In this document: piece after piece, positions 9,757 through 22,151 of the stretch
How the letters are laid out: each line of letters opens with the position of its first letter
Numbering within the stretch: position 1 is the first letter of the stretch
Assembly (NCBI GenBank): GCA_902806595.1
Contig: CADCXC010000013.1
Span: 558,001-622,000, forward strand
Length of the DNA stretch: 64,000 nucleotides
Direction of reading: 5' to 3'
Source: Pyrenopolyporus hunteri
Lineage: Eukaryota; Ascomycota; Sordariomycetes; Xylariales; Hypoxylaceae
Program-made: the position numbers and the translations under genes
Notes under the pieces: generated by a model
The model's database searches: none
What the model was told of the DNA's origin: nothing
The model's input: only the letters and a program-made list of their open reading frames with translations

Positions 9757-10324
9757 TCACAACACAGCAGTAAGCAGAGTCACAGGCACCTCGAACGACG
9801 TGGCGTCACCCGGAAATTCGACCGATCCAGAGGCGTTGTATCTGGTCTCACCTTCCAACCAGACATGGGATACCGAGATATTAATCAGCTCACGCTGCGA
9901 GGCCTCCGCCCATAACGACTTCACATACGAGCCAGCAGGCAGTTCGCCTAAAACATCGCAATCCGTCCATCCTTGCTGCTGTAACCGGAGTTAGTAATTT
10001 TGTCTTTCGCGTATATATCGAAGATCGTTCGGAATGATTAATACGTACAACGTAAATTGGATGGCAAGTGACGTTAAACGCCGGTGCGCCGTCCACGTAC
10101 CCAGCAGGCGCGCTGATGTTGAAACGGGATGAGCAACCACCCTATAACGTTCAGTAAATTGTCATTGAAAGCGCTGGCTAATCACTCACTGGAGAGCACC
10201 TCTCGAAAAAGTTCTCAGCTGGCCAAGTGGCGTACACCTCGCGGAGGCTGAGGGTACTAGGGACCGCAGCCGCAGCCGCGGACGCAACAAGGGCCGAGGC
10301 CACAGTAACGATTGAAGCAAGCAT
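9757..10324 (-). CDS. Small secreted cysteine-containing protein (candidate effector)
   Basis: Three exons assembled by hand on the minus strand: 10190-10324, 10049-10141 and 9757-9978. The introns are 48 bp (10142-10189, donor GTGAGT) and 70 bp (9979-10048, donor GTACGT, acceptor CAG). All junctions fall between codons and the product is 149 residues. Residues 1-20 are a clear signal peptide (MLASIVTVASALVASAAAAA). The mature part has four cysteines (ERC, GGC, VTC, TDC) and four N-glycosylation sequons (NIS, NVT, NIS, NAS), with aromatic and glycine-rich beta-type segments such as APAGYVDGAPAF. I do not recognise a domain. Size, secretion signal and even cysteine number fit fungal small secreted or effector-like proteins, but a cell-wall or extracellular-matrix role is equally open. 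No single frame shows this gene; it appears only after splicing. Confidence 0.72.
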
Positions 10325-11397
10325 CGTGATAAGTGCTCAAACTTGGGACTTGTTGACAATGTAAAGGTTGCGTTCTAGGTTGTAACTTCGTTGCGAGGTG
10401 GCCTACTATCATCTTGACGACAACAGATATCAGTCGCGTTTATATACGAAGCATCGAATTAAGGATCTCTAGCCCTGCCAAATGGCCATGTTGTGGCAAT
10501 GACATTCGGGGCTCGTATTAACCAAAGTGCCCGGTGACGTTGTTGGAACCCGCACCAGAGTCAAAATTGGAAAATATCCAGAAAGGGTAATTATCAGACT
10601 ATCTCTCCCGAGACCGATGGTGCCAGGAGCGTGGTTATTGGTTAGTTACCTGTCAGCTGTGGGCTGAGCCCCAGGGTGCCGGTTCAAGCTGGGGTGATGG
10701 GATTGAAAGCAGTGGACTCTTCCATAATAACGTCTGCAAAAGGAGAAAGAATACGAGGTATGATTTATATGGTATTGTACCATCAGCCGCCATATCGTGG
10801 TTAGCTACTGAATTGGGCGACGCTGATCCAGTAATGGTCTGCGAAAGCTATGGTAACGTAGGATAATTCGAATGTTTTAAAAGCCTACAGAAGGCATTAC
10901 CCCTCTGTAAAATGCTCTTGGGATCTTGTATTATTATAGGACTCATTACCCAGCGGTCCCCAAGAAGATATATAAATTCATTACGGATGTGGCTTTTAAA
11001 AGGTTTGTCCATACCAGAAATATTAGCCAGCCGTTATATCAATTCTTCAGGTGTTTGGCAGCTGTTCAGTTTCAAGATAACGGGCCACTATATTATATAC
11101 GTTAAATTTTAATAAATACCCGCTATAATTCAACGAGCATCCACTAATATTCAGTGGACATTCTGAAATTTTAGCCTTGAATAATAGCCCCGTTACTTTT
11201 TCGAAAATGTGCCAACTGATGCCGCACTGACAAAATAATGTGGCAGTTGGTGGATTTTTCAAATATGGATGTGATGGATAGGTCTATGACCATCTTCCCA
11301 CAGAGCCATCCCCCTACTAAAAGGGTATCAGAAAACAATGGTCGAAACATTATATTCTAAGATGGTATATATGGCCATGGGCTCATGGCACCATGCA

Positions 11398-11420
11398 CAT
11401 GGTAATGGGCCATTACCATG
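11398..11420. repeat. Short perfect palindrome (11-bp arms, 1-bp centre)
   Basis: CATGGTAATGG and CCATTACCATG flank a single central G. It lies inside a 90-bp stretch with several other CATGG/CCATG words (11373-11430). Its function is unknown; it could be a dimeric binding site or a relic of an inverted-repeat element. Confidence 0.6.
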
Positions 11421-14400
11421 ACAATGGACAAAACTATTGAAAGCCACATCCGCACAGGCTATGGATCTCTTCCAATTTTATAGCATTGATTATAATCGTC
11501 ACGTAGGAGTTTATGAGTTCATACATACCATATATGCACCGACCTATGCATGTATATAGAATAGTGTCTCTGGGTCTTCGAGCAATAGTCGCGATTAGTT
11601 ACTATAATCTCGATTATCTTAGGTAACATAGTAAGCATACCTGGTTTAGAGCTCCTCTCAATTAAAAAGCTTTATAATGAGGTTTCTTGGCTTTGTCTTT
11701 TGTTAAGCAAACCAGAAATATAATAGGTAAAGTATTTTAATATGGTCAATAAAGCGAAAGTCGATTAGAAGTGTAAGCTTTACGAATTGTCGTCGGAGTA
11801 TAGGAATACGAATGTATACCAACGTAATAGAACCATGACTTATAAAACTCCGAATGTTACACTATACAGAACGCGTCGCGATGATTCTAAAGTCAACAAA
11901 TTTCTCCTATCACTATATCCTTCGGCACTGTGTTGGACGCGGAATGCAATACAAACATCTTATTCTATGGTAGAATCAAGCCTATAAGTACAATATACTT
12001 AGGCCGGGACTTTCACGTAAGTATATAAACTCTAGATACCTAGGTAGGTGGTGGGACTTAAGCGTTGACATGATTCTCCGCATAATAACCGCTCTTATTA
12101 CAAAGAATATCGGGGTGGTACTTAGAAACGAGCTGGGATGAACACCATAGGCAAGCCGCCTCCTACAGGACAACCATGTCTTTCTCCGGGTTTAGTCTAA
12201 ATGGGTGTTGCTATCGTTGACCTTGCTCTCAATCTGCCCCGGGGATGCGGGGAGGCGGCATCAGTCGGAGAACGACACAATCACCCCTTGCCCCTCCCCG
12301 GCCCCTGGATCCTCTCTCCTGGTTTGAGTTTCCAGGAGCTCTAAGCTCCGTATTTTGCGCTTCTGATAACCGCCGGGAACTCCTATACCATTGTCCGAAG
12401 CGCGTTACGTATGACGCGACGTACCTGCTAATTTCATACAATTGATTGGAGAAATGCTACTTCACATTGATATCAAGCGATATACATGTAGATAAGGCCG
12501 GCCTTATGGTGCGACATCGTAGGCTTATCGTTTATATAATGATTAGCCATATATTCTGTGACATTGAGACCTATTCGGGAAACAAGCTTGGAGATAGTTA
12601 CGTGCCGCACTGACCGCGGGGTTGGCTTTCTGTGCGGGTATCAACCACCATCTTCAGATGTTCTCCTAGGCCACCGCACATAATAGGTACGTAATATATA
12701 GAACGCCTCAAGTCATAGATAGGGATGTCTGGGCGCTTTCGGATGTGCAGACACCTTGATATCCTTCGTCTTAAGTCCTTGCGATAATCGGCGGGGATTG
12801 TCTACATTGGAGATTGCCGCATGATGGCTGCCCTCGCAGCTACTATGTATTTGTTCCTTGTGACTTCTCGTACATGGCACATGACTTCAGCACTTGCTTT
12901 TCCCTAGAGTCCCCTCCCTCAGGGTCTATATGTAGGATTAAGTCAAATCAAGGTGAGGGCTAGGAATCAACCTTGCGTGGGTGGGGTTTATGCTTGTTCA
13001 TCCCTGACGGAGTAAGTTTGTAAGTTAGATACATCTAGATTGAGCAGAGAAAACTGCAACTACCTCGCCTAAAATCTTATGCTTATGGTTAGGATAATAC
13101 TATAGTAGTCACTTACGAAGAACGCTTTAGCGGGGAATCAGCTGTGTCTTGCCCGTCATGGATGCGAAGTTAGGACATGTTGCTCACTTACTACGGAGAA
13201 CCCTTGTGGCACTACATCCTTAATGGCATATTGATAGGTAAGGATGGCCCTCGTTGTGAGCGACTTACTATCGTTGTTTCATGTTCAAGTAGTAACCGAT
13301 ATTTGATTTACATGTTACATATATGATATGATATCTCATCTAGGTACATATATACATGGGGAGTGGAAGGAAAGAATAGCGTAGGCGATTTTGACGAAGG
13401 TGAATATATAGGTAGGTAGTGTTGACATTGTTAGACAGTATGAATTTTTACGAACTATCTGCTTCCGGATGATCGCCTCCAGGCTAGGACTCATGGGTGA
13501 AGCGGAGTCTGTCCACGAGACTCCCAATAACCACTTTAAGACAATAAAAAACGAATTACATACCAAACCCCGGTAGTTGGGCAGTATTAATTGCCTCTGA
13601 TACGTAGGTGTTTTTGAGTGGCTAGGATAGGGGTTTGTCGTATCGTACTCAGAGAAAGTGAAGCATTTAATTAATCCAAGACTTACACAGCGTAATTGAT
13701 GGCGTGCTCGAGGGACCGGTCTGAGGAGCAAAATCGCCGGGATGTGACTACGTAAGCTACGGAGGTGTTAGCCATTGGCAAATGAAGCATATAGAGATAT
13801 GAATGTTTGATTGCTGGACCATTAGTGGCTGAATAGTGCGGTTGATATGCATTTTCTTGTTACGCAAGCGACGGAAGCTTTTGTGAAAATTGCGAGATCG
13901 ACGATTTACGCTCTTTCATTAGGCCCAAGCCACAGGGGCTGCGGCTGTCGGAGTGCGCTGCAGCCCGGGCAATCGATTACCTAACAGCCCGCTATAATGT
14001 ATGGTACAGTACGCCGGACACTATGCTGCCAGGTTCCGACCAGCTAAACTATTGCGAAATATGATGTCAGGCTTAGTGGACTATTTATTCGTACTAGAGG
14101 ATGAATACATGTACCTAGGTACGTATTTGTGTCTCTTGAGCTGACATCCAGGGGACGCCCCTCATTGGAGACGGAGACTAGATACCTCAACATGGAAGTC
14201 TGTAGGAAAGAAGCAGGAACACTTATACATAAATCTCTAGCTAATAGCACACACCTTAGGTACCAAGGCAGCTAGGTAGCAGGCATACGGCACTATATGT
14301 ATGTGTAAACGGGGAACGGCACCCGACCCCTCAGGTACCGGAAGTGAACCTATTTTAAGTTCCAGCACCCCAGACCCCACCAGGCTAACCCTGACATGTC

Positions 14401-14455
14401 GAAAGCCCGACAGCCGTAGTGGGGCCCGGCACTTCGGTTGGTTATCGGTCTACTA

Positions 14456-14465
14456 ATGTCGCCAT
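14456..14465 (+). promoter_or_regulatory. Near-consensus CYS3-type bZIP site upstream of scon-2
   Basis: ATGTCGCCAT matches the published Neurospora CYS3 consensus ATGRYRYCAT at 9 of 10 positions. It lies about 650-740 bp upstream of the candidate scon-2 starts. In Neurospora, CYS3 activates scon-2, forming a feedback loop, so a site here is expected; a single imperfect match may be chance. Confidence 0.25.
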
Positions 14466-14578
14466 TCGGGCCCCAAAGCACCAAAAAAGGTGAAGAAGCA
14501 AAGTCTAAAGCGCAAATCCGATGTTTAGCACTGGCTGGCTCCCTGCGGACAATCACCACCTTTCTGACCGCTTCGAAC

Positions 14579-14613
14579 AAAAAAAGGGAAAAGGGAAAAA
14601 AGGGAAAAAACGG
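14579..14613 (+). repeat. Polypurine AAAAGGG repeat
   Basis: A 35-bp purine stretch with three GGG triplets separated by runs of four to six A, in the upstream region of scon-2. Probably a simple-sequence promoter or leader element. Confidence 0.5.
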
Positions 14614-15191
14614 CCCAGCGAGCCAGTAAACTAGTTGAGCCAACGAGCCGACGGGAGCCAACCGTCGGGGGGGAGCCAGCCAGTATCAAACATTGGGACC
14701 AAGGAATGCAAGCTACGCCGATTTCGCCATCTGGTTCGACTTGACGTGCAAATCCGCAATTCTGTCTGGACTAACACGGTCCCTCCCCGGCCCTTGTGGC
14801 CATGAAATCCTGTCCCGTCACTACATCCATTACCCTGACTGCTTCATACCTGCCATATACCCATAAGGTATAATAATTGCGTACGAACAAACGCGAGCGG
14901 CATACCCACACCGTAACCTTCGCTCGGTCGTCGCCTGCGGCATTCCTACACCTCGAACCTTTTCAGCCGTCTTGGGGGTCCTGCGAGATCCCGCTAGCTT
15001 GCGACACTCGAACGGGGCGACGGCCAGCTCTCAGACCGTCATCATCGACCGAGCACGCCATCTCACCGTGTTTCACCGAAAGTCTTCATCATACTCTCTC
15101 AGATGGTGCAATGCGAATAATATCTCACCAGGGCTTTGTCCTTCCATCCGGCCACCAATCTAATCCCCCCCGACTTTCATCCTCATCTGCT

Positions 15192-17463
15192 ATGGAGAGC
15201 CTGCCGCCCATACCGCTACCAAACGGCCACGAGCCGACGTCGAGACATGATGGTCACCTTCTGCTCCCAAACGACAACACACTGATGAATCTAAACGACG
15301 TATCCTCCCCCGCCCATCGTTCTCGCCCTCAGAGGCAGTCTTTGTCTTCTGTCCAAGCCGATCAGTCGAGCGCGAAACCTTCGAGGGATAACTGCGATAG
15401 GCGAAGACCCGAGGACGCGGAGGAGCCCCCTCGCCTGCCCAACATGTCCCAGCAAGTTATGGGCCAGTCTGTTACTCCTTTTTTACGGGAACACATCCCC
15501 GGCTTGTATGCACCCATAGGAAAGCCTGATCTTCCGTCCATGGCCGCCATCAAGACAAAGGACCCCAACAGCAAATACTGTTACCGCCACCGGCCGGATT
15601 CTAAGTGCCGTAGGGCTGCTGACGAGACCAAGATGGGTCTGATCCAAAGCGTATGTTCTTCTTCCTAGCCGTAAGTAATCCGGTATCAGCAATACTTATG
15701 ACTTTGTATAGGAATTAGAAACTTTGCCTGCCGCTGACCGACAGGCTATCACCAATGTCTGGTCGTTGTTTTCCGCCGCTCCTGCAAAGCATCGTGAGCT
15801 TATGCTGCAGGGCATCATTACTCAATGTTGCTTCCCTCAACTCTCTACCGTGTCCCGCGAGGTCCACGAGCAACTGAAGATTGATTTCCTGGCCGCTTTG
15901 CCAACCGAGCTATCTCTGAAGATTCTATGTTATCTCGACTGCTCTTCTCTCTGTAAAGCTGCCCAGGTCAGCAGACGCTGGAATACGCTGTCAGGAGACG
16001 ACCTTGTTTGGCATCGGATGTGTGAGCAGCACATCGGACGCAAGTGCGAGAAGTGTCAATGGGGACTTCCGAGATTGGAGAAGAAGCGGTTAAAGGAGTG
16101 GAAGATCCTGCATCAGGCAGATTTGGATAATCTGCGAGCATCATCGATTAACGGCCAAAACTCTTCCCTCGTCAAGCGTAGCGCGTCGTCGGTCGAAAAC
16201 GAGGAATCAGACACCTCCAAACGCCAATGTGTCAACGGTGTCGGTGACCAAAATAAGACCTCGGCGTCACCCCAGAAGTTTAGGCCGTGGAAGGATCTTT
16301 ATCGGGAGAGGTACCGGGTTGGATCTAACTGGCGATACGGCAGGTGTACCATCAAGGTATTCGGGGGCGAACATACGAATGGGATTACCGCTTTACAATT
16401 CGACGACAATATGCTAGTCACGGGCTCTTACGATTCGACGATAAAGCTATGGGACATCGAGAAGGGCGAGGTGATCAGGACTCTACGCGGCCACATGTCA
16501 GGGATTAGAGCCCTCCAGTTCGACGACCGGATGCTAGTATCAGCGAGTTTAGACAGCACCGTTAAAATATGGAACTGGCGCACCGGTGCCTGTATTAATA
16601 CTCTCAACCACCAGGGTGGTGTCATAACTGTGCACATGGATGGCGATCTTCTGGCTTCGGGATCTATGGATAAGTCGATCAAGATATTCAATTTCAAGAC
16701 CCAGCAGTCGTATAGCCTACGCGGCCATACTGATTGGGTGAATCACGTCCGCATCGATGCGGCATCGCGTACGGTACTCTCCGCCTCCGACGACTGCACG
16801 GTGAAACTCTGGGACCTCGACTCTAAAGTCTGCATCAAGACGTTCGAAGGCCATGTTTTCCAGGTCCAGCAGGTCCTTCCACTCCCAGACGATTACGAAT
16901 TCGAAGACGAGACGACCAAGGATTGCGACGCCGCCTCTGTGGCTAGTAACCGCAGCGGTACCCCTCCTGGTGGGTCGTCCTCCTCGTTTTCCAGCACTCA
17001 GGTGGACGAAGAGCGCGCCGCGTATGGTCCGATCTTCCAGAGCGACCCTGACCGACCGCTGCCTCCGCGGTATATGCTCACGGGCTCCCTCGATGCAACT
17101 ATGAGGCTCTGGGATACAGCGACAGGAAAAAGCCCGCGGACATTCTTTGGACACGTCGAAGGCATCTGGGGGCTTGCGGCTGACTCCCTACGATTCGTAA
17201 CCAGTGCCAATGATGCTATGGGTAAGGATACTCGAGCTTGATTTAACTGGATTCTAAGGGCTAACGTTCGTGTTAATGTAGTCAAGGTATGGGACGCTCG
17301 AACTGGCAAATGCGAACGAACATTTACTGGCCATTCGGGTCCAGTCACCTGCGTCGGACTTAGCGATAGTCGGATGGCGAGCGGGAGCGAAGACGGAGAA
17401 GTACGACTATATAGTTTCGAGGGCGAACCTTCGGAAGTTGAAGAGTTTGGCACGCCCTCTTGA
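15192..17463 (+). CDS. scon-2: SCON-2/SconB (Met30-type) F-box WD40 protein, sulfur controller
   Basis: Three exons: 15192-15650, 15712-17221 and 17282-17463, with introns of 61 bp (donor GTATGT) and 60 bp (donor GTAAGG); 716 residues. An in-frame ATG at 15111 would add 27 residues and is an alternative start. The N-terminal block (CYRHRPDSKCRR, then VWSLFSAAPAKHRELMLQGI) is diagnostic of fungal SconB/SCON-2. The F-box is at about 216-258 (LPTELSLKILCYLDCSSLCK), followed by a Cys-containing HRKCEKC-type segment. Seven WD40 repeats run from about 371 to near the end, with a Ser-rich acidic insert between repeats 5 and 6. This is the substrate receptor of an SCF ubiquitin ligase that represses sulfur assimilation by targeting the CYS3/MetR bZIP activator when sulfur is sufficient. 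The last intron splits a codon inside repeat 6, and joining gives SANDAMVKVWDARTGK, confirming the splice. Confidence 0.93.
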
Positions 17464-19443
17464 AGTTCCCAAGCGTTGGCGAGAATTCTTGTTGTGCCGG
17501 ATAGGGGAGCCTAGCACCATGGATTGATTGATTTTGCGGCGGGTTTGCGTTGTGGGGGCGTTCGATTATACCATTTCTGTTATACCGGTTTACTTAACGG
17601 ATGAGAAAATAACTGGGCTCGGCGGCAACGGTTTACTTGATTGAAAACTTATGGAATCAAGAAGGGCTGGCGTCTAGTGCTTATAAAATTTACAAGGCGT
17701 ACTGGTTGAGGACTGGCACGGCTGCGATATCGCAGGCTGGTGTGACGGTCATTAGCACCTAGGACTAGTGGTATTATCTGGGTGTTGTACCCAGGTAGGA
17801 TTCAACATTGTCCGACATGCTCGGGATAGAGTTAGTTATCTATACGGACGTATAATCAAGTTTATCTGTTTATAACACGCGAGTCAAAGGCTCCCCCGCG
17901 TTGTGTCAGTCGGTATAAGTCGCATGTGAGATTTGGTAATAAATAGCAGGATGCTTTGGGCTTCCCAGGGCTTCCCACAGCCGGGGTCCACGGGTCTTAA
18001 TTCGAGCAGGTCTCTAATGAGTCAATCTGATATCTGAATTAACTCGGAAACATTCAACCTATAATTTTATAACCTCGGCAACTGGAAGAAGGATGACTCC
18101 TAGGGACGGACACCACTAGAGCCTCAACGAACCCAAGCTCTAAGTTGTACCTCTGTACGTGTGCCTACGGCATGTAAGTGAGATCTCGACCCGGTAGTAT
18201 CCGATAGGGGCCACCAATCTAACTACATGCGTGATACATGCACCATTGGCAATAACATACGTATGGATTTCTTTCGATAGGAGGCACTGATATAGGTAAT
18301 ATCCATATACGTACCTTACACATGTGGAATCCCTGCCAAGGCTGATGACCCCGGCTTGTTCTCCCCGCAAAATCACAAGCTCGGCTCTCCGTCGGTAAAC
18401 ACTCCCATTTTCTACGTCACCGCTGAGAATCACGAGAATCACGGGCTGGTCTAAGCCAAGGTCGCAATTCTCGAAAAACAAAATAACCTAGATAGGTAAC
18501 AATCGAGATTATACCTAGGATGCACCAATACTGGGCATTCGTCAACATTTCAATGAACATGTTAACCACCCTTCGCTCGTAGGGTTCTTATATACTCCCT
18601 ATTTTTGATTCGTCGAGGCTGGTTCCCGCCGGCCGTCCAGTACCCATGACAACATGCGACTGGAGCTCCGGTTCGCCGAACGAGGGCTGCATCCGGCGGA
18701 CCGTCCACACCAAGGGGGAAACAACGAAACTTGGAGCACGCATCTTAAGGTTTCTGCTGTCATCACTCGTCGTCGATCTAGCCCCCCGACCCCACAAATG
18801 GGAATTTCCTACTCTAGTACCTACGCGGCCTAGATCCCAAAGGGGACAAGAGGAGCACGAGTTCCATCGCGCGTTGTCGTCCCAGCCGCGGGATGTCTCT
18901 TAGTCCCAGCCCGGCCAGGCTGCTCACTTCGCCTTTCCGGTATGGCGGGTACGCAGATACTAGGTCGAACAGCTGTAGCTCGGCAATCCTCGTACCTGGG
19001 ACCCTTGAGGCCGGGCTAGAGCTCTCTTTTTATATAGATCCTTGATGCCCTTGTTAAAGTTTCCTGCTTGGATTATGTCAAAGTTGGAGGTTTGGATGTT
19101 TACTTCTTCTTATACCTTATAAGTTCCCCTATACCCACGTATACCGAGCAGGTTTGCTAGCACGTGCTATTTGCTATACCTACCTGGAGTGTCTTTGTCC
19201 TATTCTGCTCATAGATCGAGCTATCTCCTATCCTCGGTGTCTTCTTTGAAGCTCGAATACACTAGGTTTCTTTGTTAGCTCCGATTAGCTGCGTATCTCC
19301 TAATACGGCGCTGGTGACGACTAATATATGTCATAACCCCCCCTCTGCAAACGCTCCACGGTGCTTCACCCAAACCGACCCAGGTATAACCTGAAGCTCT
19401 ATAGAGTAGAACCAGGGCGCAAGCCCTACATAGAGACCACGCA
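17464..19443. other. Intergenic region scon-2 to sfc1
   Basis: About 2 kb. Open frames at 18140-18481 (no ATG) and 18646-18903 are not recognisable. A GC-rich patch at 18615-18960 contrasts with its AT-richer surroundings. The final few hundred bases, CT-rich in places, probably contain the sfc1 promoter. Confidence 0.5.
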
Positions 19444-20707
19444 ATGGCGACAAAAGTAGGAGGAAAAGATGGCAAGGCGCCGCCGACGGCTGCGACGAAC
19501 CTGATCGGTGAGCCACTTAAAAGAGGCGCTTTCTGCGCTTTTACTCTCCCTGTGGTTGAACGGCTCATTGAATACTAACGTCGATCGACGTAGCTGGCGG
19601 CGGAGCAGGCATGATGGAAGCCCTCGTGTGCCATCCTCTCGGTTCGTAACCTCCTCTATCTCTCGCTCTCTTCTCGCATGCGATCTCCCCCAAATCTAAC
19701 CTACCCCTCTCCAGACACGATAAAAGTGCGCATGCAGCTCTCGCGCCGGGCGCGGCAGCCGGGCGCGCCGAAGCGCGGGTTCATCCAGACGGGGGCGGAG
19801 ATCGTGCGGCGGGAGACGCCGCTGGGGCTGTACAAGGGGCTGGGGGCGGTGCTGACGGGGATCGTGCCCAAGATGGCGATCCGGTTCACGTCGTTCGAGG
19901 CGTACAAGCAGATGCTGGCGGACGCGGAGACCAAGGTGGTGTCGGGGCGGGGCACCTTCGTGGCGGGGCTCGCCGCGGGCGTCACCGAGGCCGTCGCCGT
20001 CGTCACGCCCATGGAGGTCATCAAGATCCGCCTGCAGGCCCAGCACCACAGCATGGCGGACCCGCTCGACGTGCCCAAGTACCGCAACGCCGCCCACGCC
20101 CTGTACACCGTCGTGCGCGAGGAGGGCGTCGGCGCGCTGTACCGCGGCGTCACGCTGACGGCGCTCCGCCAGGGCAGCAACCAGGCCGTCAACTTCACCG
20201 CGTACACCTACTTCAAGGAGGTCCTGCTGCGGTGGCAGGAGAAGAAGAAGGACGGCGGCGGCGACGGGAAGGCCCTCGTGGGCGGCACGGCGAGCCTGCC
20301 GAGCTGGCAGACCACCATCATCGGCCTTGTGAGCGGCGCCATGGGCCCGCTGAGCAATGCGCCGATCGACACGATTAAGACGAGGCTGCAGAAGATGCCG
20401 GCCGAAGAGGGCGTGTCGGCGTTCAAGAGGATTAGTGTGATTGCGGGGGATATGTTTAAGTGAGTCTCTTCTTTTCCGGTTGCTTTATTCTCTTAACGAT
20501 GTCGCTTGATGGTTGGGTCTATCATGAGATGCTAATACGCAATGATTTAGGCAAGAGGGTCTCCACGCGTTCTACAAGGGCATCACGCCGCGAATCATGC
20601 GTGTCGCACCGGGCCAGGCCGTGACGTTTACGGTGTACGAATTCCTGAAGGATAAGCTGGAGAAGAGCGGGCCGATGGTGCTGTCAGGGAGCAAGTACGA
20701 AGAATAA
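19444..20707 (+). CDS. sfc1: Mitochondrial succinate/fumarate carrier (Sfc1/Acr1, AcuL)
   Basis: Four exons: 19444-19507, 19594-19641, 19715-20459 and 20551-20707; 337 residues. The first two junctions each split a codon after its first base. Three mitochondrial-carrier repeats each carry the P-x-[DE]-x-x-K-x-R signature: PLDTIKVRMQ, PMEVIKIRLQAQ and PIDTIKTRLQ. The segments YKGLGAV, IPKMAIRF-like (VPKMAIRFTS), NPMEV-like, ALYRGVTLTALRQ and FYKGITPRIMRVAPGQAVTF match yeast Sfc1 closely in order. The protein exchanges cytosolic succinate for mitochondrial fumarate across the inner membrane, linking the glyoxylate cycle to gluconeogenesis during growth on acetate or fatty acids. Exon 3 is strikingly GC-rich at third codon positions compared with neighbours. 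It is convergent with twinfilin, 282 bp away. Confidence 0.94.
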
Positions 20708-20989
20708 GTCTAAACAGGGAATGTGTTGGTGCCTTTAAAGAGGGGTTGGAGAGAAAGGGGGATTTGGTTGGTCGGCTGGTTGGTTGGTTATATAGGCACG
20801 GGCGATGTCACCGCAGCGTCGCTATAATGGAAGACTCCGGGCGTCTGTATTCATAACCGCGATAGTAATATACCACGTCAAAAGATATCCATTGCGAAGT
20901 CTAATCACATTGCCTGCTTTTCAACCGCCGAGCAACGCTAGCCCCGAACTTGAACGCGAATCGAAATAACCACGGGTTCGGTCTAGCCC

Positions 20990-22151
20990 TCACCTTCCGG
21001 GCCTCTTGGGTCTTCTGAAAGCAGTCTTGGTCTCCGTCTGCGGGAACAGCTCCGACGTCACAAATTCCTCCGTGATCTCGCTCGTCTCCTCGAGCTCGAA
21101 TTTCTTCTCGATCTCGAGCCCCGCCTCCTTCGTCGCGACGTCGAGCACGGCGCGCTTCATCAGAGGGTAAATCATCCGAAACCTGATGGCCTTGGTACCA
21201 GGCGAGGTGGGGCATGTGTAGAAGAACAGCACGACGTTCTTCTGGTCGCCCCCTTGCGGCGGTGAGGCTTTGTATCGGAAGAAAGTGAAGCGCGGTTCCG
21301 TTGATGAGATAGTCTGAACAAGTTCGGTGATCGTGGATGGCGAGGAGGAATTCTGGACTAGCTCTACCACTTCGGTCTCCTGGTTGATTTTCTATTTTAT
21401 GACGGTCAGATGTATCGCTCTTATTGTACGTCTAGTTTGGTAGAGAGAACTTACCAGCATCACTATCCCGGGCCCTTCCTCGCGTGCCAACTCGCTCAGC
21501 GCAACCAGGGCGTCGGTAGCAACGGGCATATTCATGGTCTTGCTAAGATGAATCTCGCGAACGCCGGTACCAGCGCTCGTTTCCGCCTCGGCTCTCTTAA
21601 CCTCGCCTAGAGTCCTCTCTTCCTCTGTGAGGGGAGCCTCGAGTTCGTTATGGCGGTCTTGCTTAGCGAAGCCTTCGGCGGTTAGGTCTTCGGCCATGGT
21701 GGCGAACGGCGTCTCGCGGAAATGGTCGGAGCCTAGCGTGCGCACCAGCGTCAACCGCGTCGACGCGAAGAGCATCTTCTGCCGCACCTTGGCTAGGTCC
21801 GGGACGTACGTCACGGCTATTAGGTGTGGGGGGCTGTCATATCGGCGGAGGAGTATGTAAAGGGCTTCGTCGGGTTTCAGGTGAGGAGCCAGCTGGGCAA
21901 TGTCGGTGTTAAAGTCGCTCGATGGAGAGGAGCGCCGGAGTGTTTTCAAGGGGGTTAGGGATTCCGAGTCGATGGTAACGAGCAGTCCGAAGAGCGAGTT
22001 GTCGTTTAGGAGCTTGTTGAATTCAGAGACGAGCTCCTGGGAAGCTTTGGTCCATTAATGTGAGCTATGTATACTCCTCAAGTTTAAGACGTGACAAGGG
22101 AGGAATAGGGGGACAGGAAGGGGGCATAATACCGGATATTCCAGACTGCAT
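20990..22151 (-). CDS. twf1: Twinfilin (actin-monomer-binding ADF-H protein)
   Basis: Three exons on the minus strand: 22133-22151 (19 bp), 21455-22044 and 20990-21391; introns 88 bp and 63 bp; 336 residues. The tiny first exon encodes MQSGIS, and splicing gives MQSGISASQELVSEFNKLL, the usual twinfilin N-terminus. Two ADF-homology domains are visible: the first (about 3-140) with SLTPLKTLRRSS, the second (about 170-310) with VALSELAREEGPGIVML, continued after the second splice by KINQETEVVELVQ. A basic C-terminal tail (KTAFRRPKRPGR) matches the region that binds capping protein. Twinfilin sequesters ADP-actin monomers and promotes filament-end depolymerisation at cortical actin patches. Length agrees with yeast and other fungal homologues (about 330-340). 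Confidence 0.92.

Larger units (their letters stand above)
10325..15110. other. Gene-poor region upstream of scon-2
   Basis: About 4.8 kb without a supportable gene. Open frames at 10912-11112, 13336-13731 and 14044-14250 lack recognisable motifs and plausible composition. Items seen: an 11-1-11 palindrome at 11398-11420; CCTAGG/GGTAGG-type motifs near 12038, 14112 and 14255; GGGAAAA repeats at 14579-14613; and a near-match to a CYS3 site at 14456-14465. Regions near 10340-10700 and 14300-15110 probably include the promoters of the flanking genes. Confidence 0.5.

Noticed and set aside
13336..13731. 131-codon minus-strand frame
   Set aside because: Composition looks non-coding, no motif, and the surrounding DNA is AT-leaning intergenic sequence.
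14877..15110. 5' extension of the scon-2 frame
   Set aside because: Open but lacking an ATG before 15111; probably leader sequence.
18140..18481. 113-codon minus-strand frame with a hydrophobic ILVILSGDVENG segment
   Set aside because: Begins without ATG and no flanking exon could be joined; not recognised.
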